Position numbers and translations under genes: made by a program | Shown here: positions 1 to 5,827 of the stretch, in pieces | Layout of the letters: each line of letters starts with the position of its first letter | Numbering within the stretch: position 1 is the stretch's first letter | Assembly: GCA_033856195.1 (NCBI GenBank) | Contig: JAWVFL010000013.1 | Coordinates: 1 to 11,927 of the forward strand | DNA from: VRUE01 sp033856195 | GTDB taxonomy: Bacteria; Actinomycetota; Thermoleophilia; Solirubrobacterales; 70-9 | Length of the DNA: 11,927 bases | Reading direction: 5' to 3' | Notes under the pieces: model-generated | What the model was told of the DNA's origin: nothing | Seen by the model: the letters and a program-made list of their open reading frames with translations, nothing else | The model's database searches: none

Positions 1-1
1 G

Positions 2-814
2 GGTTCCTTCCACGGGCTGCGCAACAAGGCCTACGGCACCGACCTCGTCGCGGGCGTCACCCCCGGAAAGGGCGGCCAGGACGTCGACGGAGTCCCCGTC
101 TACGACACGATCGCCGAGGCGGTCGAGGCGGGGGCCAACACCTCGATGATCTTCGTGCCGGCGCGCTTCGCCGCCCCGGCGATCGACGAGGCGATCGAGT
201 CCGGCGTGCACACGGTTATCGCGATCACCGAGGGGATCCCGGTGCTCGACATGCTGAAGACCTACTGGAAGGCAAAGGAGGCCGGGGTACGGCTGATGGG
301 GCCGAACTGCCCCGGTGTGCTCTCGCCGGGCAAGGCCAACGTCGGCATCATTCCCGCCCAGTTCTTCGACCCGGGCAAGATCGGCGTCGTCTCCAAGTCG
401 GGCACGCTGACCTACCAGATCGGCAACGAGCTGAAGCAGGCCGGCGAGGGCAACTCCTCGATCGTCGGCATCGGCGGCGACCCGATCATCGGCTCCGACT
501 TCATCGACATCCTGACGCTGTACGAGGCCGACCCGGACACCGAGCTGATCGTGATGGTCGGCGAGATCGGCGGCGACGCCGAGGAGCGCGCGGCCGAGTT
601 CATCGCTGCCGAGATCTCAAAGCCCGTCGTCGCCTACATCGCCGGCTTCACCGCCCCGCCCGGCAAGCAGATGGGCCACGCTGGCGCGATCATCTCGGGC
701 TCGTCTGGCACCGCCCAGGCGAAGAAGGATGCGCTCGAAGCCAAGGGTGTGCGGGTCGGCGAAAGCCCGACCGAGACGGCGAAGATCGCCGTCGAAGTCC
801 TGCGCGGTTCCTAG
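2..814 (+). CDS. sucD: Succinyl-CoA ligase [ADP-forming] subunit alpha, 5'-truncated
   Basis: This is the alpha subunit of succinyl-CoA synthetase, the TCA-cycle enzyme that interconverts succinyl-CoA and succinate with nucleotide phosphorylation, acting in the cytoplasm with SucB/SucC. The gene enters from the left edge already in frame, and only roughly the first 15-20 residues (the start of the CoA-binding Rossmann fold) appear to be missing. Visible family signatures are the stretch ending VTPGKGG, the ITEGIPVLDM segment, GPNCPG, the SKSGTLTYQ phosphate-binding loop, GIGGDP, and KQMGHAGAI, whose histidine (codon 677-679) is the residue phosphorylated during catalysis. The frame stays open to TAG at 812-814. 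The ATG at 146 is internal and not the real start. sucC would be expected just upstream, outside the window. Nothing looks broken apart from the edge truncation. Confidence 0.97.
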   Translation, partial: GSFHGLRNKAYGTDLVAGVTPGKGGQDVDGVPVYDTIAEAVEAGANTSMIFVPARFAAPAIDEAIESGVHTVIAITEGIPVLDMLKTYWKAKEAGVRLMGPNCPGVLSPGKANVGIIPAQFFDPGKIGVVSKSGTLTYQIGNELKQAGEGNSSIVGIGGDPIIGSDFIDILTLYEADPDTELIVMVGEIGGDAEERAAEFIAAEISKPVVAYIAGFTAPPGKQMGHAGAIISGSSGTAQAKKDALEAKGVRVGESPTETAKIAVEVLRGS

Positions 815-820
815 GGTGCG

Positions 821-934
821 GGGCGGACCCGGGTTGGGGTTTCGCTTAACTTTTTGGGTGGAGACGCGGCTGCTGGCGCCGCAAGGTTGCTGCCCAAAAA
901 GTACAAGACGCTTCACCCCTACCCGGGTCCGCCC
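821..934. repeat. Long imperfect palindrome between sucD and the convergent AbiEi-like gene; possible bidirectional terminator or dispersed repeat
   Basis: The outer arms are a perfect 14-bp inverted repeat, GGGCGGACCCGGGT at 821-834 against its exact complement at 921-934. Further in, GGGGT (836-840) pairs with ACCCC (915-919), and ACTTTTTGGG (849-858) pairs with CCCAAAAAGT (893-902). The centre holds a small GCGGC/GCCGC stem (866-870 with 878-882). The right arm lies inside the last codons of the minus-strand gene, encoding its C-terminal Gly-Gly-Pro-Gly, and the stop codon (919-921) is part of the structure. A hairpin between convergent genes suits a bidirectional terminator, but no T-run follows either outer arm, so a repeat element or mRNA-stabilising structure is equally possible. 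Confidence 0.7.
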
Positions 935-1887
935 TGAGGTTCTGGCTGGGACGGCGAAGCATTCGGCTGGAGTAGCGCTCGAAGCTGTTGTAGGAGCGTG
1001 GCGGGTTCGTAGTGCAAGCGGCGGTGGGTGATGCGGATGGTTCGGTAGCCCGCTGCCTGGAGGGCAGCGTCGCGGGCTCGGTCTTGCTCGAAGGCTGCGC
1101 GGTGGCGGTGGAATTCCCAGCTGTCGAGCTCGGCTGCGAGGCGTTGCTTGGGCCAGAGGGCGTCGATCTCGTAGCCGAGCGCGGTGGTGTTGAAGGAGGG
1201 CATCGGCACGCGGTGCCTGCGACAGAAGGCGGCGAAGTCGTCCTCCAGCGGGGAGCGGGTCACCTGGGGGGCTCGGGCTTCCGCAAGAAGGCGTCGAATC
1301 GGCTTCAGGGCCCTGCGGCCATAGCCTCGCTCGCAGACCTGCTCGATTGCGTTCAGTTGAAGCAGGTTCAGCCGGTCCGCTTCCTCCCAGGCAGATTCCA
1401 GGTGCTTGAAGCTGGTGAATTCGGCCAGGTCGAAGAGCGTGCGGGCCACTGTGGTCACCGGGATTCCAGCGCGAACCGCCCGATCATCGGGATGGAGTCG
1501 CCCGCGATGAATCCAGATCTGCTCCCTGCGATGAATTCCCTGACGGCCAGTCGGCGCAGTCACATCAACCGCCCGAGCCCATGGCCTTGCCAAGTCCCAG
1601 AGCGCTGCAGCGCTGCGGTGGCTGAGCAGCGACAGGTCCCCGTAGGCGAGCACTGCGGCCAGCCAACGTCCATTGCGGCTCGTGCTGAGATGCCCGACTG
1701 CGTACACCTCCCGGTGCAGAGGGTGCAGGCGGTCCATATCGAGCCGTAGCTCGATCGCTTCGTCACTGAAACCGAGCCCGAGCAACTGTTGCCTCCCGAC
1801 GACGCCGTACTGCCGAGTAGCGAGACGACCCAATTCCCGCTCGCGTTCCCGCCTCCTCATGGGGCGTGTCTGAGCTTGAGCGTTCAT
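919..1887 (-). CDS. AbiEi-like antitoxin-type winged-helix protein with C-terminal DUF559 nuclease-like domain
   Basis: This 322-residue protein starts with a basic segment and an AbiEi-type winged helix (about residues 15-75, with the typical segment RLATRQYGVVGRQQLLGLG), then an AbiEi-like middle region (about 76-155, with LLSHRSAALWDL-like and TTVARTLFDLA patterns). The C-terminal part (about 212-305) matches DUF559, a relative of the Vsr-type PD-(D/E)XK nucleases. Candidate acidic residues are Glu215, Asp242, Glu253 and Asp255, followed by the characteristic FEQDRARDAALQAAGYR stretch. AbiEi proteins elsewhere are antitoxins that repress their own promoters, but no AbiEii-type toxin gene is adjacent. 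ATG 1887 is chosen because a strong AGGGGGG Shine-Dalgarno precedes it at good spacing; ATG 1860 is an alternative start just outside an inverted repeat. The reading frame stays open upstream to 2577, but that extension is the complement of the aminotransferase gene. The gene looks visibly less GC-rich than its neighbours, hinting at acquisition. Cellular function is unknown. Confidence 0.85.
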   Translation of the reverse strand: MNAQAQTRPMRRRERERELGRLATRQYGVVGRQQLLGLGFSDEAIELRLDMDRLHPLHREVYAVGHLSTSRNGRWLAAVLAYGDLSLLSHRSAAALWDLARPWARAVDVTAPTGRQGIHRREQIWIHRGRLHPDDRAVRAGIPVTTVARTLFDLAEFTSFKHLESAWEEADRLNLLQLNAIEQVCERGYGRRALKPIRRLLAEARAPQVTRSPLEDDFAAFCRRHRVPMPSFNTTALGYEIDALWPKQRLAAELDSWEFHRHRAAFEQDRARDAALQAAGYRTIRITHRRLHYEPATLLQQLRALLQPNASPSQPEPQGGPG

Positions 1888-1914
1888 AGACCCCCCTAAG
1901 CTCAGACACGCCCC
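1861..1914 (-). promoter_or_regulatory. Perfect 17-bp inverted repeat enclosing the Shine-Dalgarno and start codon of the AbiEi-like gene
   Basis: GGGGCGTGTCTGAGCTT at 1861-1877 is matched exactly by its reverse complement at 1898-1914, with a 20-base spacer. Read on the minus strand, the spacer carries the AGGGGGG Shine-Dalgarno and the ATG at 1887, so an mRNA hairpin would present the whole initiation signal in its loop. The downstream arm encodes residues 4-9 or so of the protein. Two readings are possible: a DNA operator bound by the AbiEi-like winged helix (AbiEi proteins are known to bind inverted repeats and autorepress), or an RNA structure that gates translation. If translation really began at ATG 1860, the repeat would lie entirely in the leader. 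Confidence 0.8.
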
Positions 1915-1959
1915 TCGTTCTGCCCCTTCGGCGGCGGATCGGCGAGGCGGGGGCGTTGC

Positions 1960-1965
1960 TAGGCT
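1960..1965 (+). promoter_or_regulatory. Putative -10 box of the aminotransferase gene
   Basis: TAGGCT fits the actinobacterial TANNNT -10 pattern and ends nine bases before the ATG at 1975. No Shine-Dalgarno is visible in the space between, so transcription would start at or within a few bases of the start codon, giving a leaderless or near-leaderless mRNA. I see no clear -35 box. The same hexamer stands at the same kind of distance before the gene at 6650. Confidence 0.45.
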
Positions 1966-1974
1966 CGCAGGCGT

Positions 1975-3078
1975 ATGTCTGGTGACACGATTTCGTTTGC
2001 TCGAGGGGCGCCTAGCGCCGACATCCTGCCGCGGGACGCGGTGCGGGATGCGGCGGCTGTGGCGCTTACCGAGGACTGGGAAAAGGCGCTCTCTTATGGG
2101 ACGGGGATCGGGCACCCGGCGCTCTGCGAGTGGATCGCGGAGCGGCACGGCGCCCTCGACGCCGGTCAGGTGATGGTTGCCAACGGGTCGCTGGAGGCTG
2201 GATGGATGCTTTTCGAGCATCTGCTGGCGCCGGGCGATCGGGTCGTTGTCGAGCAGCCCACCTACGACCGCACGCTCCTGATGCTGCAGCGGCTGGGGGT
2301 TGAGCTGGTGCCGGTCTCGCTCGAGGACGATGGCCTCGACATCGCCGCCTTCGAGGCGGCGCTGGCGCAGGGACCGATCAAGCTCGCCCACATCATTCCC
2401 AACTTCCACAATCCAGCCGGCTGCACGCTCTCGGCGGAGAAGCGGGTGCGGCTGGTCGAGCTGGCCGCCGAGCACGGCTTCTGGATCTTCGAGGACGATC
2501 CCTACCGCGAGCTGCCCTTCGAGGGTGAGGCGCTCGAGACGATGCTCTCGATGGACAAGGCGGATCGAGTGGTCCATGCTTCCTCTTTCTCCAAGACGGT
2601 CAGCCCGGGCGTGCGGGTCGGCTACCTCGCCGGTCCCGGCGCGGAGATCGCCAAGATCGCAAAGCGGGCCAATGAGACCTACATCTCGCCGAACATGCTG
2701 GCTGAGTCGGTGGTCCTGGAGCTCTGCCGATCGGGTGGACTAGACGCCAACATCGATTTCGTCAAGGGCGCGCTGCGCTCGCGGCGGGACGCGCTGGTTG
2801 AGGCTCTGAACGATCAGATCCCCGAGGCCGATTTCGTCGTGCCCGGTGGCGGCTACTTCCTCTGGCTCGACCTCGCCGAGGGCACCGACACCAGTGCCCT
2901 GCTCGCCGAGGCCAAGGCCGAGGGCGTCGCCTTCGTCGCCGGCCCCGACTTCATGATCGACGGGGGCGGCAACAGCCTCCGCCTTTCGTTCGCCAGCGTG
3001 CCCCCGGAGCGGATCCCGGAGGGCGTGGCGCGCATCGCGCGGGCGCTGGAGCGGATCCGCGCCGTCTCGCCCGCCTGA
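1975..3078 (+). CDS. PLP-dependent class I/II aminotransferase (2-aminoadipate/MocR-like catalytic domain)
   Basis: This cytoplasmic enzyme of 367 residues is a fold-type I aminotransferase, closest in style to LysN/2-aminoadipate and valine-pyruvate type transaminases and to the catalytic half of MocR regulators, but without their N-terminal winged helix. The cofactor-binding landmarks are present in order: Asn143 and Asn146 in NFHNPAG, Asp174/Asp175 and Tyr177 in EDDPYRE, Lys207 in SSFSKTVSPGVRVGY (the Schiff-base lysine), and Arg336 in LRLSFA, which normally holds the substrate carboxylate. Length is usual for the family. The start is the ATG that follows a close -10 box; no Shine-Dalgarno is seen. 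It stands alone between a divergent AbiEi-like gene and the ferritin-like unit 108 bases downstream, so context does not reveal the amino-acid substrate. Identity as an aminotransferase is sure; substrate is not. Confidence 0.92.
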   Translation: MSGDTISFARGAPSADILPRDAVRDAAAVALTEDWEKALSYGTGIGHPALCEWIAERHGALDAGQVMVANGSLEAGWMLFEHLLAPGDRVVVEQPTYDRTLLMLQRLGVELVPVSLEDDGLDIAAFEAALAQGPIKLAHIIPNFHNPAGCTLSAEKRVRLVELAAEHGFWIFEDDPYRELPFEGEALETMLSMDKADRVVHASSFSKTVSPGVRVGYLAGPGAEIAKIAKRANETYISPNMLAESVVLELCRSGGLDANIDFVKGALRSRRDALVEALNDQIPEADFVVPGGGYFLWLDLAEGTDTSALLAEAKAEGVAFVAGPDFMIDGGGNSLRLSFASVPPERIPEGVARIARALERIRAVSPA

Positions 3079-3093
3079 GTAGAGGCAGCATCC

Positions 3094-3116
3094 GGAGACC
3101 GGTCGTCACCGTCTCC
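3094..3116 (+). terminator. Small hairpin after the aminotransferase gene, possible terminator
   Basis: GGAGAC (3094-3099) pairs with GTCTCC (3111-3116), and after a bulged C the stem extends by GGT/ACC around a four-base CGTC loop. No T-run follows, so this would be a poor intrinsic terminator. The rest of the 108-base gap (3117-3186) must hold the promoter of the ferritin-like unit, because the next four genes are tightly packed. I could not identify a convincing -35/-10 pair there; an ECF-type promoter read by the downstream sigma factor would look different from the housekeeping pattern. Confidence 0.35.
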
Positions 3117-3186
3117 ACGTCGCGCTGATCCACCCGCGCTCCCTCCCCGTAGGTGGGTTTAACGACCCCGCGACCGAGGAGGAAAC

Positions 3187-3852
3187 ATGGCTGTGGCGAA
3201 CGAACCGAGCGCGCTGGATCGCGTCACGAGCGACCCCGTGTCGCGGCGCAAGCTGCTCGCCGTGACCGGTGGCTCGACCGCGCTGGCGGCATTCCTCGCC
3301 GCCTGTGGCAGCGACAGCGACACGACGACGATGGCCACCAACGGTGGTGGGGGAAAGACCGGCACCGAGCAGTTCGGCAAGGGCGACGTCGGCATCCTCA
3401 ACTACGCGCTGACGCTCGAGTATCTGGAGACCGCCTTCTACGCAGACGTCGCCAAGAGCGGGCTCTTCAAGGGGTCCGATCTGGAGACGATCCGCAAGTT
3501 CGGCAGCGAGGAGGCCGAACACGTCACGGCGCTGACCGGTTTCGTCAAGCAGATGGGCGGCAAGCCCGCACCGAAGCCGAAGACCGAATTCCCGCTGAAG
3601 AACGCGAAGTCGGTGCTCGAACTGGCGGCGACGGTGGAGAACCTCGGCGCCGCCGCCTACCTGGGGCAGGCGCCGCACATCAAGGGTGCCTCGGTGCTGG
3701 CGGCGGCACTCTCGATTCACAGCGTCGAGGGGCGCCACGCCGCCGCGCTCAACACCCTGCTTGGCAAGTCGATCGTGCCCGACGGCGCCTTCGCCAAACC
3801 CGCCGGCGCGAACGAAGTCCTCAAGTCGGTCGAACCCTTCATCGTCGGCTGA
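3187..3852 (+). CDS. Ferritin-like domain lipoprotein with Tat-type signal
   Basis: The 221-residue product has an export signal with a twin-arginine-type SRRKLL (residues 19-24), a short Ala/Gly-rich hydrophobic stretch and a lipobox LAAC with Cys40, so it should be a lipid-anchored protein outside the membrane. A low-complexity Ser/Thr/Gly linker (41-60) leads to a ferritin-like four-helix domain (about 65-220, Ferritin_2 type). Candidate metal ligands are Glu78/Glu81 in TLEYLETAFY, Glu111 and His112 in EEAEHV, Glu151 in TVENLG, and Glu181 and His184 in VEGRHAA, the two E/ExxH-like pairs expected of a diiron helical bundle. A strong GAGGAGG (3176-3182) sits four bases before the ATG. It heads a four-gene unit with a paralogue, an ECF sigma factor and an anti-sigma factor. 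Function is inferred to be metal binding or oxidative/desiccation protection in the envelope; the substrate is not known. Confidence 0.88.
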   Translation: MAVANEPSALDRVTSDPVSRRKLLAVTGGSTALAAFLAACGSDSDTTTMATNGGGGKTGTEQFGKGDVGILNYALTLEYLETAFYADVAKSGLFKGSDLETIRKFGSEEAEHVTALTGFVKQMGGKPAPKPKTEFPLKNAKSVLELAATVENLGAAAYLGQAPHIKGASVLAAALSIHSVEGRHAAALNTLLGKSIVPDGAFAKPAGANEVLKSVEPFIVG

Positions 3853-3882
3853 CCCGGCGCACGAAGCTAAAGGAGCAACGAG

Positions 3883-4524
3883 ATGAACGACCAGAACATG
3901 GCCCAGCCCGAGCTCGCCGCCGTGCACGTCGAGGTGGCGGACAGCGAAGACCTCTCCCGCAGCGAGGTGATTCTCAAGGGAGCCCTCGCCGCCGGCGCGA
4001 TCTACGGCGCCGCGATGGTCGGTCCCTTTGTCGGTCGAGCCCTGGCGATGTCGGAAAGCGGCGACGTCGGCATCCTCAACTTCGCCCTCACGCTGGAGTA
4101 CCTCGAGTCGGCCTTCTACAAGGAAGCAAAGAGCCGGGCAAAAGCGAGCGGCGACCTGAAGAGCCTGATCGACACGATCGCCCGCGACGAGGACGAACAC
4201 GTCGGGGCGCTGACCGAAACGATCAAGAAGCTCGGCGGCAAGCCCGTCGCAGAGCCGAAGTTCGACTTCCCCTACAGCGGCATGAGCGGCTTCCTCAAGC
4301 TCGCCCAGACCTTCGAGGACACGGGCGTCAGCGCCTACAACGGCGCCGCGCCGCAGATCAAGTCGAAGGAAGTGCTGGAAGCGGCCGGTTCGATCGTCCA
4401 GGTCGAGGCGCGCCACGCGGCGGCGATCGCGCTGCAGAACGGCTCCGAACCGTCTCCGCTGGCCTTCGACCCGGCGCTGAGCGAAGCTAAGGTGCTCAAA
4501 GCGGTCGAACCCTTCATCCAGTAG
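3883..4524 (+). CDS. Ferritin-like domain protein, paralogue of the preceding gene
   Basis: This 213-residue protein repeats the ferritin-like domain of its upstream neighbour, with near-identical GDVGILNFALTLEYLESAFY (60-79). Candidate ligands are Glu72/Glu75, Glu105-His106, Glu145, and Glu175 with His178 in VEARHAA, so the whole ligand pattern is kept. It lacks a lipobox cysteine. The N-terminus has SRSEVILKG followed by an Ala/Gly-rich hydrophobic stretch (33-56), which looks like a decayed Tat signal (Arg-Ser in place of Arg-Arg) or a membrane anchor. Localisation is therefore unclear: anchored, exported with a partner, or cytoplasmic. The start has AAAGGAG eleven bases or so upstream, only 30 bases after the previous stop. 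The paralogues are clearly a tandem duplication and may act together as a hetero-oligomer, which is an inference. Confidence 0.88.
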   Translation: MNDQNMAQPELAAVHVEVADSEDLSRSEVILKGALAAGAIYGAAMVGPFVGRALAMSESGDVGILNFALTLEYLESAFYKEAKSRAKASGDLKSLIDTIARDEDEHVGALTETIKKLGGKPVAEPKFDFPYSGMSGFLKLAQTFEDTGVSAYNGAAPQIKSKEVLEAAGSIVQVEARHAAAIALQNGSEPSPLAFDPALSEAKVLKAVEPFIQ

Positions 4525-4561
4525 CCGAGTCGAGCCGAAGCGGCCCGTAGGAGCAATCGAG

Positions 4562-5137
4562 ATGAGCGCGAGCAAAGCCGAGCGCCTCGCCGACGAGGAG
4601 CTGATGCCGCGGATCGGGGAAAAAGACCCCGACGCCTTCGAGGTCTTCTACGACCGCCACGGCGGCGTCGCCTACTCGCTCGCCTACAGGATCGTCGGCG
4701 AGCGAGGGGCGGCGGAAGACGTGACCCAGGAGGCGTTCATCTCGATCTGGCGCAGCGGCGCCCGCTACGACACGGCCCGCGGCAGCGTGCGCACCTGGAT
4801 GCTCGGCATCGTCCGCAACCGGGCGATCGACGCATTGCGCAGCAAGGCCGGCCGGGCGCCGAAGCTCGACTTCGACGACGACTCGATCCTCGAGCACCGG
4901 CCGGCCGAGGAGCTGACCGATTCCGAGGCGTTGCGCCGCGAGACGGCAAAGGAGGTGCGCGGAGCGCTCGACGAGCTGCCCGGCGAGCAGTCGAAGGTGA
5001 TCGAGCTGGCCTACTTCGGCGGCTTCAGCCACTCGGAGATCGCCGGCATGCTGGGAGTGCCGCTTGGCACCGTTAAGGGGAGGATGCGACTTGGCCTGGA
5101 GAAGATTCGCGGCGAGCTGGCGGAGGGACTGACATGA
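4562..5137 (+). CDS. ECF-family RNA polymerase sigma factor (SigK-like)
   Basis: This 191-residue protein has the two-domain ECF layout. Sigma region 2 covers about residues 24-95, with FEVFYDRHGGVAYSLAYRIV, the AEDVTQEAFISIWR core-binding segment and the WMLGIVRNRAIDALR -10-recognition helix. An acidic linker (102-125) leads to region 4 (about 134-186), with ELPGEQSKVIELAYFGGFSHSEIAGMLGVPLGTVKGRMRLGLEKIR carrying the -35-binding helix-turn-helix. A TAGGAGC lies just upstream of the ATG. It is followed with a four-base ATGA overlap by its anti-sigma factor, which is of the RskA type, so SigK is the best comparison. ECF factors commonly autoregulate their operon, so the ferritin-like genes upstream are the first candidate targets; this is an inference from position. 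Confidence 0.94.
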   Translation: MSASKAERLADEELMPRIGEKDPDAFEVFYDRHGGVAYSLAYRIVGERGAAEDVTQEAFISIWRSGARYDTARGSVRTWMLGIVRNRAIDALRSKAGRAPKLDFDDDSILEHRPAEELTDSEALRRETAKEVRGALDELPGEQSKVIELAYFGGFSHSEIAGMLGVPLGTVKGRMRLGLEKIRGELAEGLT

Positions 5138-5823
5138 GCGCGACCGATCACGAGCGCCACAGCGACGAGATCGCTGCCTACCTGCTTGGGGCGCTGGAGC
5201 CGGGCGAGGCGGCGGAGCTGGAACGCCACCTCGCCGGCTGCGAGGAATGCCGGACGGAGCTGGAACGTCTGCGGCCGGCGGCACAGCTGTTGCCGGAGTC
5301 GGTGGAGCGGGTCGAGCCGCCGCGGGAGCTGCGCGGGCGGCTGATGGATCAGGTTCGCACCGAAGCCGAGACCGCACAGGCGTCACGACGCCGGCGCGGC
5401 TGGCACATCGGAAGCTGGAGCCTGCGCCCCGTAGCGGGCCTGGCCGCGCTCGTCCTGGTCGTCGCGGCGGCCGCCGCCTACGCGATCGGCAATGGCGGCT
5501 CGGACGAGGGGGGCGCTACCACGGTGGTCACTGGCCACCCTCCCGGCGTCACCGCGGAGATGATTCGCCAGGGCGAATCGGGCACTCTGCACCTGGCCAA
5601 CCTCCACCAGCTACCGCGCGACGAGGTCTTGCAGGCCTGGGTTCAACGAGGCAAGCGCGTCGTCTCGGCGAAAACGCTGTTCGTCCCCAATCCGGATGGC
5701 ACGGCCTCGGCCACGATCGACGACATGGACGGCGTCAGCACCGTAATGGTCACGGCTGAGCCGCGCGGTGGCAGCGTGCAGCCGACCAGCGCGCCGATCG
5801 TCAGCGTCGCGATCCCGCAGTAG
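5134..5823 (+). CDS. Membrane-bound anti-sigma factor, zinc-type N-terminus with RskA-like C-terminal domain
   Basis: This 229-residue single-pass membrane protein is the expected inhibitor of the sigma factor it overlaps (start ATG inside the ATGA at 5134-5137, so translationally coupled). The cytoplasmic N-terminus carries the zinc-binding anti-sigma signature His32-x3-Cys36-x2-Cys39 within RHLAGCEECR, with His6 or His9 as the likely extra ligand. A basic RRRR patch (85-88) precedes one membrane segment, about residues 99-118. The exterior part (about 120-229) matches the anti-sigma-K factor C-terminal domain: LQAWVQRGKRVVSAKTLF, a beta-rich middle, and the typical EPRGGSVQPTSAP ending. Such proteins release the sigma factor after regulated proteolysis when an envelope signal arrives. 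What signal is sensed here is unknown. Confidence 0.92.
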   Translation: MSATDHERHSDEIAAYLLGALEPGEAAELERHLAGCEECRTELERLRPAAQLLPESVERVEPPRELRGRLMDQVRTEAETAQASRRRRGWHIGSWSLRPVAGLAALVLVVAAAAAYAIGNGGSDEGGATTVVTGHPPGVTAEMIRQGESGTLHLANLHQLPRDEVLQAWVQRGKRVVSAKTLFVPNPDGTASATIDDMDGVSTVMVTAEPRGGSVQPTSAPIVSVAIPQ

Positions 5824-5827
5824 GAAC

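Noticed and set aside
865..877. The minus strand here reads GCCAGCAGCCGCG, identical to part of the universal 530-loop region of 16S rRNA
   Set aside because: The flanking bases do not follow the 16S sequence on either side, and the match is part of the small central stem of the local palindrome. It is a short coincidence, not an rRNA fragment.
617..916. A 99-codon minus-strand frame beginning within the palindrome and running into sucD
   Set aside because: Most of it is antisense to sucD and no Shine-Dalgarno or known domain supports it. The opposite-strand frame at 729-1031 is equally unsupported.
1888..2577. N-terminal extension of the AbiEi-like frame to 552 codons
   Set aside because: The extra part is antisense to the aminotransferase and shows no family similarity. 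The real start at 1887 has a strong Shine-Dalgarno.
3106..4575. A 489-codon minus-strand frame opposite the ferritin-like genes, and a 445-codon plus-strand frame at 3153-4490
   Set aside because: Both are shadows of the two ferritin-like genes. Their translations are low-complexity and Arg/Gly-rich, while the ferritin frames show signal peptide, ligands and Shine-Dalgarno sites.
5525..5556. Short inverted repeat (ACCAC/GTGGT and GGTGG/CCACC) in the anti-sigma gene
   Set aside because: The arms are only five bases and lie within coding sequence of the Gly/Thr/Val-rich linker after the membrane segment, so codon choice explains them.
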